Shown here: in pieces, positions 15,689 through 23,707 of the stretch
How positions within the stretch are numbered: the first letter of the stretch is position 1
Layout of the letters: each line of letters starts with the position of its first letter
DNA from: an uncultured Clostridia bacterium
Lineage (GTDB): Bacteria; Bacillota; Clostridia; Oscillospirales; Oscillospiraceae
Length of the DNA: 25,550 nt
NCBI GenBank assembly: GCA_947177115.1
Contig: CAMWTG010000006.1
Span: forward strand, 1 to 25,550
Direction of reading: 5' to 3'
The notes under the pieces: generated by a model
Seen by the model: only the letters and a program-made list of their open reading frames with translations
What the model was told of the DNA's origin: nothing
Database searches by the model: none
Translations under genes and position numbers: made by a program

Positions 15689-15850
15689 AGAAACCCACTC
15701 CTCCCCCATTCGGGAGGAACGCGCCGGCCGGCGCGAGGGCGGTCTGCGGTCTGATGATCTAGCCGGCTTCAGGCGGGGCTGATCCCGTTTCGGCGGCGCA
15801 CCCCTTTATATGACCCCCGCCGCCAAACCAGGCGGCGGGGGCCGCATTTT
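15689..15850 (+). ncRNA. Structured leader or small RNA upstream of proC, possible attenuator
   Basis: This stretch follows a promoter and contains several hairpins. These are TCCTCCC/GGGAGGA (15699-15705 with 15712-15718), a perfect 14-bp palindrome (15721-15734) and a terminator-like stem (15814-15824 with 15831-15841) followed by CCGCATTTTAT. GGCGGCG (15792-15798) can pair with CGCCGCC (15818-15824), which is the left arm of that terminator, so an antiterminator alternative is possible. I could not match it to a T-box, 6S, SRP RNA or a riboswitch class I know. It may be a regulatory leader of proC-tsaD or an independent small RNA. Confidence 0.45.
15814..15850 (+). terminator. Terminator-like hairpin within the proC leader
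   Basis: A perfect 11-bp GC stem (15814-15824 with 15831-15841), loop AAACCA, then CCGCATTTTAT. The T-tract starts five bases after the stem, so strength is uncertain. It sits 59 bases before the proC start. Confidence 0.55.
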
Positions 15851-15908
15851 ATCAGGAAGATCCCTCCGCTTCTGCGGATACCATAGATCCACTCCGGGAG
15901 GTTTGTAT

Positions 15909-16718
15909 ATGTTGACCTATACCTTTTCCTTCATTGGCACCGGCAACATGGGCGGGGCTCTGGCCCGGGCGGCGGTGAAGAAGCTGCCGCCGGAAACCGT
16001 CTGCCTGTCCAACCGCACCGCCGCCAAGGCCTACGACCTGGCGGAGGAGCTGGGCTGCGCTGCGGGCCCGGTCGACCGGGCCGCAAGATGCGGCAAATAT
16101 ATCTTCCTGGGGGTCAAGCCCCAGATGATGGCGGACCTCCTGGAGGAGATCGCCCCCATCCTCGCAGAGAGGACGGACCGCTTTATCCTGGTCACCATGG
16201 CGGCGGGTCTGACCATGGAGCGCATCGCCGCCATGGCTGGCGGGGATTATCCCGTGATCCGCATCATGCCCAACACCCCCTGCGCGGTGGGGGAAGGGGT
16301 CATTCTCTGCGATGCCAACGAAAAAGTAACGGCGGAGGAACTGGCCGTATTTACAGATGCCATGTCCGGGGCCGGGGTCATCGACCGTCTGGACGAGAAG
16401 CTCATCGATGCGGGCAGCGCGGTGGCAGGCTGCGGCCCGGCTTTCGCCTGCCTGCTGCTGGAGGCCCTGGCCGATGGCGGCGTGGCCTGCGGCCTGCCCA
16501 GGCAGAAGGCCCTGCTCTACGCCGCCCAGATGATGCGGGGCACAGCGGCCCTGCATCTGGTCGCCGGGGAGCACCCAGGCGCGCTGAAGGACGCGGTATG
16601 CTCTCCCGGAGGCAGCACCATCGCGGGGGTCCGGACGCTGGAGGCCCGGGGCTTCCGGGGCGCGGCCATGGACGCGGTGATCGCCGCCGTGGAAAAGACG
16701 AAGGAATTGGGGAAGTGA
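15909..16718 (+). CDS. proC: Pyrroline-5-carboxylate reductase
   Basis: The 269-residue protein reduces pyrroline-5-carboxylate to proline with NAD(P)H, the last step of proline synthesis, in the cytoplasm. It has the Rossmann motif FIGTGNMGGAL (about 8-18), the GVKPQ (68-72) and RIMPNTPC segments, and the C-terminal P5CR signature (AVCSPGGSTIAGVRTLE, split about 231-247). Length is normal. The ATG follows GGGAGG with 7 bases between; the frame is open further upstream through the terminator hairpin but without support. CCTCC at 15863-15867 could pair with this ribosome site. It is co-transcribed with tsaD, which starts three bases after its stop. Confidence 0.96.
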   Translation: MLTYTFSFIGTGNMGGALARAAVKKLPPETVCLSNRTAAKAYDLAEELGCAAGPVDRAARCGKYIFLGVKPQMMADLLEEIAPILAERTDRFILVTMAAGLTMERIAAMAGGDYPVIRIMPNTPCAVGEGVILCDANEKVTAEELAVFTDAMSGAGVIDRLDEKLIDAGSAVAGCGPAFACLLLEALADGGVACGLPRQKALLYAAQMMRGTAALHLVAGEHPGALKDAVCSPGGSTIAGVRTLEARGFRGAAMDAVIAAVEKTKELGK

Positions 16719-16721
16719 GCT

Positions 16722-17723
16722 ATGCTGATCTTAGCCTTTGAATCCTCCTGCGATGAGACCGCCGTGGCTGTGGTGAAGGACGGACGGACCGTCCTGTCCG
16801 ATGCGATTTTGTCCCAGGTGGACGTCCACGCCATCTACGGCGGCGTGGTGCCGGAGATCGCCTCCCGGAAGCATGTGGAGGCCATCGCGGCTCTGACGGA
16901 CCGGGCCCTGGCGGAGGCCGGGGTGACGCGGGACGGCATCGATGCGGTGGCGGTGACTTACGGCCCGGGGCTCATCGGAGCCCTGCTGGTGGCGGTGAAT
17001 TTCGCCAAGAGCGCCGCCCTGGCCCTGGGGAAGCCGCTGATCCCCGTCCACCACCTCCGGGGGCATATCGCCGCCAACTACCTGGCCTTCCCGGAGCTGG
17101 AGCCGCCCTTCCTGGCTTTGTGCATCTCCGGGGGCAACTCCATGATCGTGGACGTGGCCGGGTACACGGACATGACCATTCTGGGCGCCACCAGGGACGA
17201 TGCGGCGGGGGAGTGCTTTGACAAGATCGCCCGGGTGCTGGGCCTGCCCTATCCGGGGGGAAAGCCCCTGGAGGACTTGTCCCAGGGCGGAGACCCCGAA
17301 AAATATGCCCTGCCCCGTGCTAAGGCGGCGGGGAACGACCTGGATATGTCCTTCTCCGGCCTGAAGACTGCGGCGGTGAACCTGGTCCACAACGCCCGGC
17401 AGAAGGGGGAGGCGCTGGATCTGCCCAGCCTGGCGGCGTCCGTGACGGCGGCTGTCAGCGATGAGCTGGTCCCCCGGGCCATGGAGGCGGCGAAGCGGAC
17501 GGGCCGCAAAATTTTAGTCGCCGCCGGCGGCGTAGCCGCCAACCGGACTATCCGAGGGGATCTGGAGCGTGCCTGCCGGGAGAATGGGATCACGCTGTAC
17601 CTGCCGCCCCTGCGCCTGTGCGGCGACAACGGGGCCATGATCGGCAGTCAGGCTTACTACGAGTACCTGGCCGGGGTCCGGGCGGACAGCAGCCTGAATG
17701 CGTTTGCAAATCTGGAGATATGA
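16722..17723 (+). CDS. tsaD: tRNA N6-adenosine threonylcarbamoyltransferase
   Basis: The 333-residue protein transfers the threonylcarbamoyl group from TC-AMP to A37 of tRNAs reading ANN codons, working with TsaB and TsaE (not in this window). It has the Kae1/TsaD features ESSCDET (7-13), YGGVVPEIASRKH (39-51), the metal-binding HxxxH (H111, H115 in HLRGH), GECFDKIAR near 163-171, the PGG at 178-180 and the C-terminal CGDNGAMIG. The usual SGGHT segment reads SGGNS (136-140), with Asn in place of a normally conserved His. The ATG follows GGGGAAGTGAG. It is the second gene after proC and ends at a bidirectional hairpin. Confidence 0.96.
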   Translation: MLILAFESSCDETAVAVVKDGRTVLSDAILSQVDVHAIYGGVVPEIASRKHVEAIAALTDRALAEAGVTRDGIDAVAVTYGPGLIGALLVAVNFAKSAALALGKPLIPVHHLRGHIAANYLAFPELEPPFLALCISGGNSMIVDVAGYTDMTILGATRDDAAGECFDKIARVLGLPYPGGKPLEDLSQGGDPEKYALPRAKAAGNDLDMSFSGLKTAAVNLVHNARQKGEALDLPSLAASVTAAVSDELVPRAMEAAKRTGRKILVAAGGVAANRTIRGDLERACRENGITLYLPPLRLCGDNGAMIGSQAYYEYLAGVRADSSLNAFANLEI

Positions 17724-17745
17724 CCTCGCCCGTTCACAGAGCGAA

Positions 17746-17773
17746 AGCGCCAGCCGGTCCCCCGGCTGGCGCT
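17746..17773. terminator. Bidirectional terminator between tsaD and the BlaR1-like gene
   Basis: A perfect 12-bp stem (17746-17757 with 17762-17773) with a 4-base loop. The leftward tail is TTTCGC; the rightward tail is GCTGGTTA. The leftward gene ends only 6 bases before it. Confidence 0.7.
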
Positions 17774-17778
17774 GCTGG

Positions 17779-20472
17779 TTATCCAGCGATCTGGTTGGAC
17801 AGCATCCGCCATCCGCCGTCCTCGCCTAGGACCATCTCAGCCCGCATGGGCTGGTCCCAGAGCAGGTCCAGCTCGCCGCTGTCGTTGAACTGCCACAGGT
17901 CGGTGGTGTAGTACAGGCTCACCACGCCCACCTCATCCCGTTCGGCCCGGTCAAAGGTGTAATTGCTCATCATCGTGTCTCCGTGGATCATATACCAGGC
18001 ATCGTACTCCTCCAGATAGGGAAGGGATTCCGATCTTTTCAGCGTGTCAAAAGCCATCCACATGTCCGAGCTGTCTGTCTCAACGCCATAGTTGCCCATC
18101 CTGCCAAAATTCTGCTCCAGGTATCCCTGGATAAATGCCCTGGTCAGTTTGAGGCAGTCAGTGTCGGGCATCTCCCCGTCAAAGAACGCCTCCGCCAGCG
18201 CGTCCCGCTCCTCCTGGTCCGTCACCGGCTGGCCCAGATCGTACAGCAGAATGTCCAGATACTTTGTGCCCGCCCCCAGACTGCTGTAGGGATACCGCAG
18301 CAGGCCGTTGTGCAGGGGGTCATTGAAATAATCGGTGATGGCGGCCAGCTCCTCCTCCGTCAGTTCGCCCACCGGGAGGGCGTTCTGTTCCTTGACGGTC
18401 TGGGGCCGGTCCGGCTCCCACTTCTCGCCGACCACCTGCCACCAGGTCATGGTGGTATTCCATACCTCCACCGGGTAGTTGATATGGGCCAGCAGCAGCG
18501 TAACCGTCCGGTCCCCGCAGACCGCCTGGACCAGCACGGCCTCATCGTGGTGGTGCGAGTCCGGGTCCGCCGTGAAGGTCCGCAGGCTGGTGACGCCGCT
18601 ATCGGCGTAAATGCCGTAAATTTTGCTCAGGTAGGAGATGGCAACGTCCTGCCAGTCCAGCGCCCAGGTGTCGTGGCCGTCCCGGAGGGACTCCAGGAAG
18701 GGCGTGTTCAGTTCCGGCCAGCCGTTCATGATGCCGCCCTGGCCCATACCCAGATGGAGGGTGCAGTAGACGTATTCCTCCCAGGTATAGCCCTCCTCAC
18801 CCATGGTATCGCTCCAGGTCTGCTCCTCCAGGACGATCTTGCCGTCCCCGTCCACACTGAAGATCAGGATGGGCGTGCCCGGGTACACGAGCGTTGTCAG
18901 CCAGCCGTTTTCTACGCTTATATCTCCGGCGAACACAACGTTGCCGATATCGTTGGGCTTCATGACATAGTACAGTTCCCAGATATAGTAGGTCTTGCCG
19001 TCAAAGGTCATGCTCTCCGAGCAGAACAGGTTGGTGACATACTTTTCTGTAAACTCCAGGTCCTTCCCATATTCCTTTGCGTTAGAAATAAAGCTCTCTG
19101 CCGTGTTCTCCATCCGCTCTCTTGCCGCCGTCTCCACGGCGGTATACAGCGGCGTGGTGAAGCTGACCGGTTCCTCGTTCACCAGGGTCAGGGTCCCAGT
19201 GGGCAAACGGGAGGAGAAGCGGCCCTCGATCTCCAGCGTCACCGTGTCGCCGCTTTTGACGCCGCTGAGAACCTTGGGGTTGATATCCTCGTGGCCAAGC
19301 TCCTCCACGCCCTCCGGGACCGGGAACATCTCGTCCAGTTTTTCTTTCGACAGCAGATAGGATACATCGGTATACATCTTCCAGATATAGTGGTCCATCT
19401 CCGGACTTTCTATCTTCTCCTGCCACTCCGCCAGCTCCTCCGGGGTCAATTCCCCATCGGTGGAGGGCTTCACCCCCACGGCGCAGGCTACCGCCACCGT
19501 GGCCAGCAGGACCAGAGCCAGAGCAAGTCCGCCCCATTTCCGCCCCCGCTTGCCCAGGATATTCCGAAAACGCTCCATCATAACTTCTTTTCCTCCGTAA
19601 AAATGGGTGGACAGCACCGCCCGGCGCAGCCCCTTCTGCCGGTGGATGGACGCCAGCAGCGCCTCGCTGTAGGCCCGCCGCTCCATGTCGTCCCGGCCCG
19701 CCACCACCGCATCGTCGCAGGTCAGCTCCAGATCCCGCTCCGCCTCCCGGCGCATGAGCCACACCAGGGGATTGAACCAGTGCATCCCGTTTGCCGCCAG
19801 CAGACCCAGCTTATACCACAGGTCCCGCCGCCGGCAGTGGGTCAGCTCGTGGCGGAGGATGAAGGCCAGCTCCTGCGTTCCGAACCCCTCCCCCGGCAGC
19901 ATCAGGCAGGGCCGGAACAGCCCGATGACCATAGGCGAATCCACCGCACTGCTGACCCGCAGGGGCGGGGCCTTTTTCAGCCCCATCTCCCGCTGTACGG
20001 CTTCGTAAACTCCCAGCGTTTCCTCCCCGGCCTGTCGGCTCCACCGCCGGGCCTTCCTATTGAAGTACCACGTCCCAAACAGATGGTATGCGAAAAACAG
20101 CCCCACCCCGGCCAGCCACAGGCCCTCCAGGACCTTCTCCAGGGGAAGAACCGCCTGCTTTTTCGCCGCTGCTGCGATGGGCTGCGGCGTGAGCGCGGGC
20201 CGCTGGAAGGTAACGCCCTCCTGCGGGCTGACGGACACCTCCACCTTCGGCACCTCAATGACCACCGGCGGTTCCACCGCCGCGGCCCGCTCGGGGACCA
20301 GCGCCTCCCATTGGACCGGGGCCAGCAGCAGGAACGCCGCCATCACCAGCCATACGCCGTACCGCCATTTCGCGCTGTACCGCCTGTCCAGCAGGGGCTT
20401 GAGCAGCGTCAGCGCCAGCGCCGCCGTCCCTACGATCACGCTCCATTTCAGCGTATCCAGCAAAAGCTCCAT
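17779..20472 (-). CDS. BlaR1/MecR1-type M56 metalloprotease with large C-terminal sensor-like region
   Basis: The 897-residue protein starts with membrane helices (about 5-25 and 36-55) and a third near 115-133. The M56 zinc protease domain follows with HELTH (208-212) and the ELTCDDAV segment (249-256) providing the third ligand, then a further helix at about 313-333. BlaR1 and MecR1 cleave their BlaI/MecI repressor when an outside sensor domain binds ligand. Here the roughly 560-residue C-terminal part has no visible SxxK/SxN/KTG penicillin-binding motifs. It instead has an acidic, aromatic-rich sequence with two short related segments (GELTPEELAEW near 340, GELTEEELAAI near 685). It is about 300 residues longer than BlaR1. 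The gene directly follows the BlaI-like repressor. The signal sensed is unknown. Confidence 0.88.
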   Translation of the reverse strand: MELLLDTLKWSVIVGTAALALTLLKPLLDRRYSAKWRYGVWLVMAAFLLLAPVQWEALVPERAAAVEPPVVIEVPKVEVSVSPQEGVTFQRPALTPQPIAAAAKKQAVLPLEKVLEGLWLAGVGLFFAYHLFGTWYFNRKARRWSRQAGEETLGVYEAVQREMGLKKAPPLRVSSAVDSPMVIGLFRPCLMLPGEGFGTQELAFILRHELTHCRRRDLWYKLGLLAANGMHWFNPLVWLMRREAERDLELTCDDAVVAGRDDMERRAYSEALLASIHRQKGLRRAVLSTHFYGGKEVMMERFRNILGKRGRKWGGLALALVLLATVAVACAVGVKPSTDGELTPEELAEWQEKIESPEMDHYIWKMYTDVSYLLSKEKLDEMFPVPEGVEELGHEDINPKVLSGVKSGDTVTLEIEGRFSSRLPTGTLTLVNEEPVSFTTPLYTAVETAARERMENTAESFISNAKEYGKDLEFTEKYVTNLFCSESMTFDGKTYYIWELYYVMKPNDIGNVVFAGDISVENGWLTTLVYPGTPILIFSVDGDGKIVLEEQTWSDTMGEEGYTWEEYVYCTLHLGMGQGGIMNGWPELNTPFLESLRDGHDTWALDWQDVAISYLSKIYGIYADSGVTSLRTFTADPDSHHHDEAVLVQAVCGDRTVTLLLAHINYPVEVWNTTMTWWQVVGEKWEPDRPQTVKEQNALPVGELTEEELAAITDYFNDPLHNGLLRYPYSSLGAGTKYLDILLYDLGQPVTDQEERDALAEAFFDGEMPDTDCLKLTRAFIQGYLEQNFGRMGNYGVETDSSDMWMAFDTLKRSESLPYLEEYDAWYMIHGDTMMSNYTFDRAERDEVGVVSLYYTTDLWQFNDSGELDLLWDQPMRAEMVLGEDGGWRMLSNQIAG

Positions 20473-20844
20473 TTATTTTCCCTCCAAAGTGTCCAAATAT
20501 TGCCGTAGCTCGGCCAGATCGTCCCTGTCGATGGCTTTGCCGTTGTAAAGGGAAGCCACCATGCCGGTAAAACTGCTGCCGTAGAGCCGGTCGATGATCC
20601 CACGGCCCTCGGCGGCCTTGTAGTCGCTCTCGCTGATGAGAGGCCGGTACCAGTTGCCCCGGCCCCGCTTCTCACAGGCCAGAAATCCCTTGTCCACCAA
20701 CCTGCTCAGGGAGGTCAGGATCGCCGGCAGGGCCCAGTCCCGGCTGCCCCGCAGCTTCTCCTGCACGTAAGCGGATGATACCGGTTCCCCGGCGGCCCAG
20801 ACGGCAAGCATGATCTCCAGCTCCGCATCGCCTAACTTCTTCAT
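20473..20844 (-). CDS. BlaI/MecI/CopY-family repressor
   Basis: The 123-residue protein has the BlaI winged helix (KLGDAELEIMLAVWAAGEPVS at about 3-23 in parts, AILTSLSRLVDKGFL near 41-55, RGNWYRPLIS near 62-71) and a C-terminal dimer helix bundle. The start at 20844 is chosen because GGGGAGG lies 8 bases upstream and the family begins here; 19 further codons upstream are open but poor in sense. The start of the protease follows its stop without a gap, so the two are coupled. By family knowledge it represses its own operon and is cleaved by the partner protease. Operators lie at 20867-20907. Confidence 0.93.
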   Translation of the reverse strand: MKKLGDAELEIMLAVWAAGEPVSSAYVQEKLRGSRDWALPAILTSLSRLVDKGFLACEKRGRGNWYRPLISESDYKAAEGRGIIDRLYGSSFTGMVASLYNGKAIDRDDLAELRQYLDTLEGK

Positions 20845-20866
20845 ATTCTTATCCTCCCCGCAATAT

Positions 20867-20907
20867 GTTATACAATTGTCTAACCTAGCCTTATTATACA
20901 TACGTAT
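20867..20907. promoter_or_regulatory. Candidate operators of the BlaI-like repressor
   Basis: GTTATACAATTGTCTAAC (20867-20884) is an 18-bp dyad with one mismatched pair, centred on the expected transcript start region. ATACGTAT (20900-20907) is a perfect palindrome lying in the promoter spacer. Both carry the TACA/TGTA-like character of BlaI/MecI operators. GTTACA also repeats at 20922-20927 and 20933-20938, one helical turn apart. Confidence 0.6.
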
Positions 20908-20921
20908 ATTACAAAAGACAA
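20893..20921 (-). promoter_or_regulatory. Promoter of the BlaI-BlaR1-like operon
   Basis: On the minus strand TTGTCT (20921-20916) and a perfect TATAAT (20898-20893) are spaced by 17 bases. The expected start is near 20886, with about 42 nt of leader. Confidence 0.8.
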
Positions 20922-20922
20922 G

Positions 20923-21051
20923 TTACAGTTTGGTTACAAGGCCCGCCTCATATGACTCCTCAATTAAAAATGCAATACCGTTCTCGGGCAGAAATTCAGG
21001 TATAGCCGTGGTTTCAGGCTTGAGGTTATAGTTCTTCTTGATACTTTTCAA
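20923..21051 (-). pseudogene. Orphan 42-codon frame, possible gene remnant
   Basis: Read leftward from a TTG at 21051 to a TAA at 20923, this frame gives a protein-like sequence (KSIKKNYNLKPETTAIPEFL, then PENGIAFLIEESYEAGLVTKL in two parts) of lower GC than the neighbours. There is no ATG and no ribosome site, and the frame is closed by a TGA upstream, just after the terminator of the SLH gene. It could be the tail of a lost gene. I do not recognise the family, and the frame may be chance. Confidence 0.25.
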
Positions 21052-21119
21052 GAAAAAATATCACACAGGACCCCCTCGGCGCGGGAGCCGCAGCATCCCG
21101 CGCCGAGGGGGTCCTGTGT
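21051..21119 (-). terminator. Strong terminator of the WG/SLH gene
   Basis: A perfect 24-bp GC-rich stem (21063-21086 with 21096-21119) with a 9-base loop lies 17 bases after the stop codon. On the minus strand it is followed by GATATTTTTTC, an intrinsic T-tract. Confidence 0.88.
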
Positions 21120-21136
21120 CAAAAGATCCGCTCTGT

Positions 21137-22966
21137 TCAGCGCATTTCCAAGTACCGGTACAAAAATGTCACGATCTGTCCCCGGCTGCAGATGGCGTCC
21201 GGAGAAAAGGCCCTTTCTCCGCTGCCGTCCGTCACGCCCATGGCCACCGCCCAAGCCACCGCCTGGGCATACTCCGCCTCCGGCGGTACATCGGTAAAGA
21301 ACGCTGCGCCGCTGACTGGACAGCCGGCCAATTTCCAAAGATAGGTCACCGCCATGCTGCGGGTACACATCTCCGCCGCGCCGAAAACTTCGCCCGCTGC
21401 CATCCCGTTCTCATAGGCCCACAGGGCCGCCTGATAGTAGTAGTGATTAGGCGTCACATCCGTGAAGGGGTTCTCCGTCTCCGGCTCCGGCCGGCCTACC
21501 GCCCGCCAGAGGAAGGCAACGACTTCCCCGGTCGTACACAGTTTGTCGGGAGAAAATTGTCCTCCGCCGGTGCCGGTGACAATGTCGTGGTCCGTAGCCC
21601 AGGTCACCGCCGCGGCATACCAGGAATCAGAGGGGACATCGGAGAAAACGCCCACCACGGTGTCCCCGGCCTCCGGCGCATCCCGCCGGGCCTCGATCAC
21701 ATCCGCAGCCGCATAGACCCGCCACAGGTTTCCCCGCTTCAGCCACAGGTAGCCGTCCCAATGGAAGGCATCCTCGTATTCAAAGGGTACCAGAAGATTC
21801 CCGTCCAGATCGCAAATACCGCACAGGCCGTCCGCCCGCCGTACCACGGCCAGGCCGCCGCTGAAGGGCAGCGCAGACTGCCCCTCCAGGGAGAACAGCG
21901 CCGTTCCCCTCTCGTCCAGGGCGCGCAGCTGGTCCTCTGACCGCGCCAGAGCCACGCCCTCCCGGAACTCCGCCGGTTCATCATAGATAAATCCGGTAAG
22001 CGTCTGCCCCATGCGGTTCACATAGGCCCACCTGCCGCCCCGGGCCACCGCGCCCATGCCGTTTGCAAAGGCCACCGCGCCCTCATAGCTTGCCGGCGCA
22101 ACCGCCTCGCCGTCCGGGGAGATCAGCCCATAGGCCAGCTCCTCCCCCTCGTTCCGCACGGCGACCGCAGCCAGTCCCCCGGAGAAGGCCCCCGCCCGCG
22201 CGTACCGGTATTCCACCGCCAGCTCGCCCGCCGTGTCCCGATACCCCCAGGCATCCGGCGCGGCCACAAAGCGGCGCTCTGTCCCGTCCTCCGTCCACTC
22301 TCCATCGGAGGCCACGGCGATCCGTCCGCTGTGATAACCTCCGGAAAAGTCCACATAGGCATCCGTCAGCCGGCAGACCTCCTGCCCGCTGGTATCCACC
22401 ACCAGATAGGCGGCTGACTGCCCCTCCTCTCCGCTCCTCACGGGGAATACCGCCAGCCCCTCACTGAACCGTACGGTGGCGTCCGCCGGGATCTCCGCCT
22501 CCGGGAAGGCCGCGAGCTGCTGCCCGTTCCGGTCCAGCAGCGTCAAAACGCCGGAATCCGCGTGTACGGCGAAGGCCCGGTCCTCACAATAGGGAAACGC
22601 CCGGCTGTACTGCATGGGAACGGCCAGCGTACCGCTGGCGTCCATATACCCGAAGCGGCCGCCGCTGAGCAGCTCAAAGCCCGCCTCAGCCGGGTCTATC
22701 CGCTCTCCGGAAAAAGAGACGGCGGCCATGCCATTGTGAAAATCCCCCGCCGCAGCATAGGAGGACGGCAGCAGCTGGGTGCCATCTGTCCGGCAGAACC
22801 CGTACAGACCATCCTCGATCACCGTATAGATGCCGTCCTCCTGGCTGTAGCCGGCAATCTGGTCCACCCGCAGGTCCGCCAGCTCCTCCACCGCTCCGTA
22901 GGCGGGAGCCGCCAGTCCCACGCAGATGAGACAACTCAGGACCAGGGCAAGCAGTTTCCTTTTCAT
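21137..22966 (-). CDS. WG-repeat and SLH-domain surface protein
   Basis: The 609-residue protein has a Sec signal peptide (about 1-25, ending AYGA). A repeat region of about 400 residues follows with WG/KWGR-like units (GLYGFCRTDGTQLLPSSY, GRFGYMDASGTLAVPMQY, AWGYRDTAGELAVEYRY, RWAYVNRMGQ, each about 40-60 residues). Three SLH domains follow (about 440-490, 501-546 and 556-609; FSDVP...WYAAAVTWA, FTDVTP...YYQAALWAY, FTDVPPEAEYAQAVAWA). SLH domains bind pyruvylated cell-wall polymer, so the protein should sit on the outer face of the wall. The WG repeats are thought to form beta-propeller-like or ligand-binding arrays; the ligand is unknown. The ribosome site is GGAAAGGAA. It is a single gene with its own promoter and terminator. 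Confidence 0.92.
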   Translation of the reverse strand: MKRKLLALVLSCLICVGLAAPAYGAVEELADLRVDQIAGYSQEDGIYTVIEDGLYGFCRTDGTQLLPSSYAAAGDFHNGMAAVSFSGERIDPAEAGFELLSGGRFGYMDASGTLAVPMQYSRAFPYCEDRAFAVHADSGVLTLLDRNGQQLAAFPEAEIPADATVRFSEGLAVFPVRSGEEGQSAAYLVVDTSGQEVCRLTDAYVDFSGGYHSGRIAVASDGEWTEDGTERRFVAAPDAWGYRDTAGELAVEYRYARAGAFSGGLAAVAVRNEGEELAYGLISPDGEAVAPASYEGAVAFANGMGAVARGGRWAYVNRMGQTLTGFIYDEPAEFREGVALARSEDQLRALDERGTALFSLEGQSALPFSGGLAVVRRADGLCGICDLDGNLLVPFEYEDAFHWDGYLWLKRGNLWRVYAAADVIEARRDAPEAGDTVVGVFSDVPSDSWYAAAVTWATDHDIVTGTGGGQFSPDKLCTTGEVVAFLWRAVGRPEPETENPFTDVTPNHYYYQAALWAYENGMAAGEVFGAAEMCTRSMAVTYLWKLAGCPVSGAAFFTDVPPEAEYAQAVAWAVAMGVTDGSGERAFSPDAICSRGQIVTFLYRYLEMR

Positions 22967-23031
22967 ATCGCGTTCCTTTCCGGCACAGCCTTGATCGCAA
23001 GGGCGTTTCCGCCCGGTTTTGTTTCACGCCA

Positions 23032-23060
23032 ATTTTACCCGATGCCGGCGGATATTGCAA
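23032..23060 (-). promoter_or_regulatory. Promoter of the WG/SLH gene
   Basis: On the minus strand TTGCAA (23060-23055) and TAAAAT (23037-23032) with a 17-base spacer, giving a leader of about 60 nt before the ATG at 22966. Confidence 0.7.
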
Positions 23061-23094
23061 GTATTCCGGCGCAATCGTAACGGAATTGTTACAC

Positions 23095-23131
23095 AAAGGA
23101 TGCGCCGGGGCGTTTTCCCGGCGCATCCTTT
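23095..23131 (-). terminator. Terminator after the YcxB-like gene
   Basis: A perfect 15-bp stem (23095-23109 with 23117-23131) with a 7-base loop lies 26 bases after the stop of the leftward gene at 23158. The tail on the minus strand is TGTGTAACAATT, a poor T-tract, but the three A-T pairs at the stem base can contribute. Confidence 0.7.
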
Positions 23132-23157
23132 CCATATCCTGTCAATTCCCGGCAATT

Positions 23158-23688
23158 TTATCCTTTCAGCCGCAGCTTTCCCCGCTCCACTACGGTCCGG
23201 AAAATATCCCGCAGCTGCGCCGACTCTTCCTGAGGATCCTCCATCTGCTTCTTGGGCAGGATCCACGCCTGACCGGCGGAGAGAAAGAGATAGAACGCCT
23301 TTCCCGTTTCCGCCACCCGCACCAGGTTCTCAAAGGCCAGCCTGGCCCTGTCCTGCCCCACGGCAACATGGATGCCGAAGCCGTTGATCTCCGTTTCCTG
23401 AACGTAGCTCTCCCGTCCGGACCGGCGGATCTGCTCCTTCACCTGCAGGCGGGTGGAGATCACCACCGCCAGGACGGCCGCAATGGCCGCCGCCAGGGCC
23501 CCGCAGGCGGCGGCCGCCGCCTGCACCGGCAGAGACAACCCCGTCCCGGCAGTATACAGCAGCGCCGCCAGCGCACCCACCGCGCCGAAGCCGATGATCC
23601 CCTTCCGCCAGTGCCCCAGGGCCAAAAAGACATAAAAATCCCGGGTCTCCCGCAGTCCTATGGTAAAATCCCGGCGATATGCCGTCAT
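23158..23688 (-). CDS. YcxB-like membrane protein
   Basis: The 176-residue protein begins with a short soluble part, two membrane helices (about 30-50 and 56-78), then a C-terminal domain of about 90 residues. The pattern YVQETEINGFGIHVAVGQDRARLAFENLVRV (in two parts) and AFYLFLSAGQAWILPKKQM is that of the YcxB-like C-terminal domain, a PH-like fold. AAAGGAGG precedes the ATG by about 7 bases. Function is not known for the family. It begins 19 bases after prmA and is probably the last gene of the leftward operon. Confidence 0.78.
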   Translation of the reverse strand: MTAYRRDFTIGLRETRDFYVFLALGHWRKGIIGFGAVGALAALLYTAGTGLSLPVQAAAAACGALAAAIAAVLAVVISTRLQVKEQIRRSGRESYVQETEINGFGIHVAVGQDRARLAFENLVRVAETGKAFYLFLSAGQAWILPKKQMEDPQEESAQLRDIFRTVVERGKLRLKG

Positions 23689-23707
23689 GCCCGTCCTCCT
23701 TTCGCCT

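Noticed and set aside
15689..15850. T-box, 6S RNA, SRP RNA or known riboswitch
   Set aside because: None of the diagnostic elements I know (for example the T-box TGGNACCGCG or the SRP GGAAG/GCAG loop motifs) is present.
17983..20508. Very long open frame on the plus strand opposite the BlaR1-like gene
   Set aside because: It is antisense to a clear M56 protease, is rich in His/Gln/Pro/Arg and shows no domain; a by-product of GC-rich codon use.
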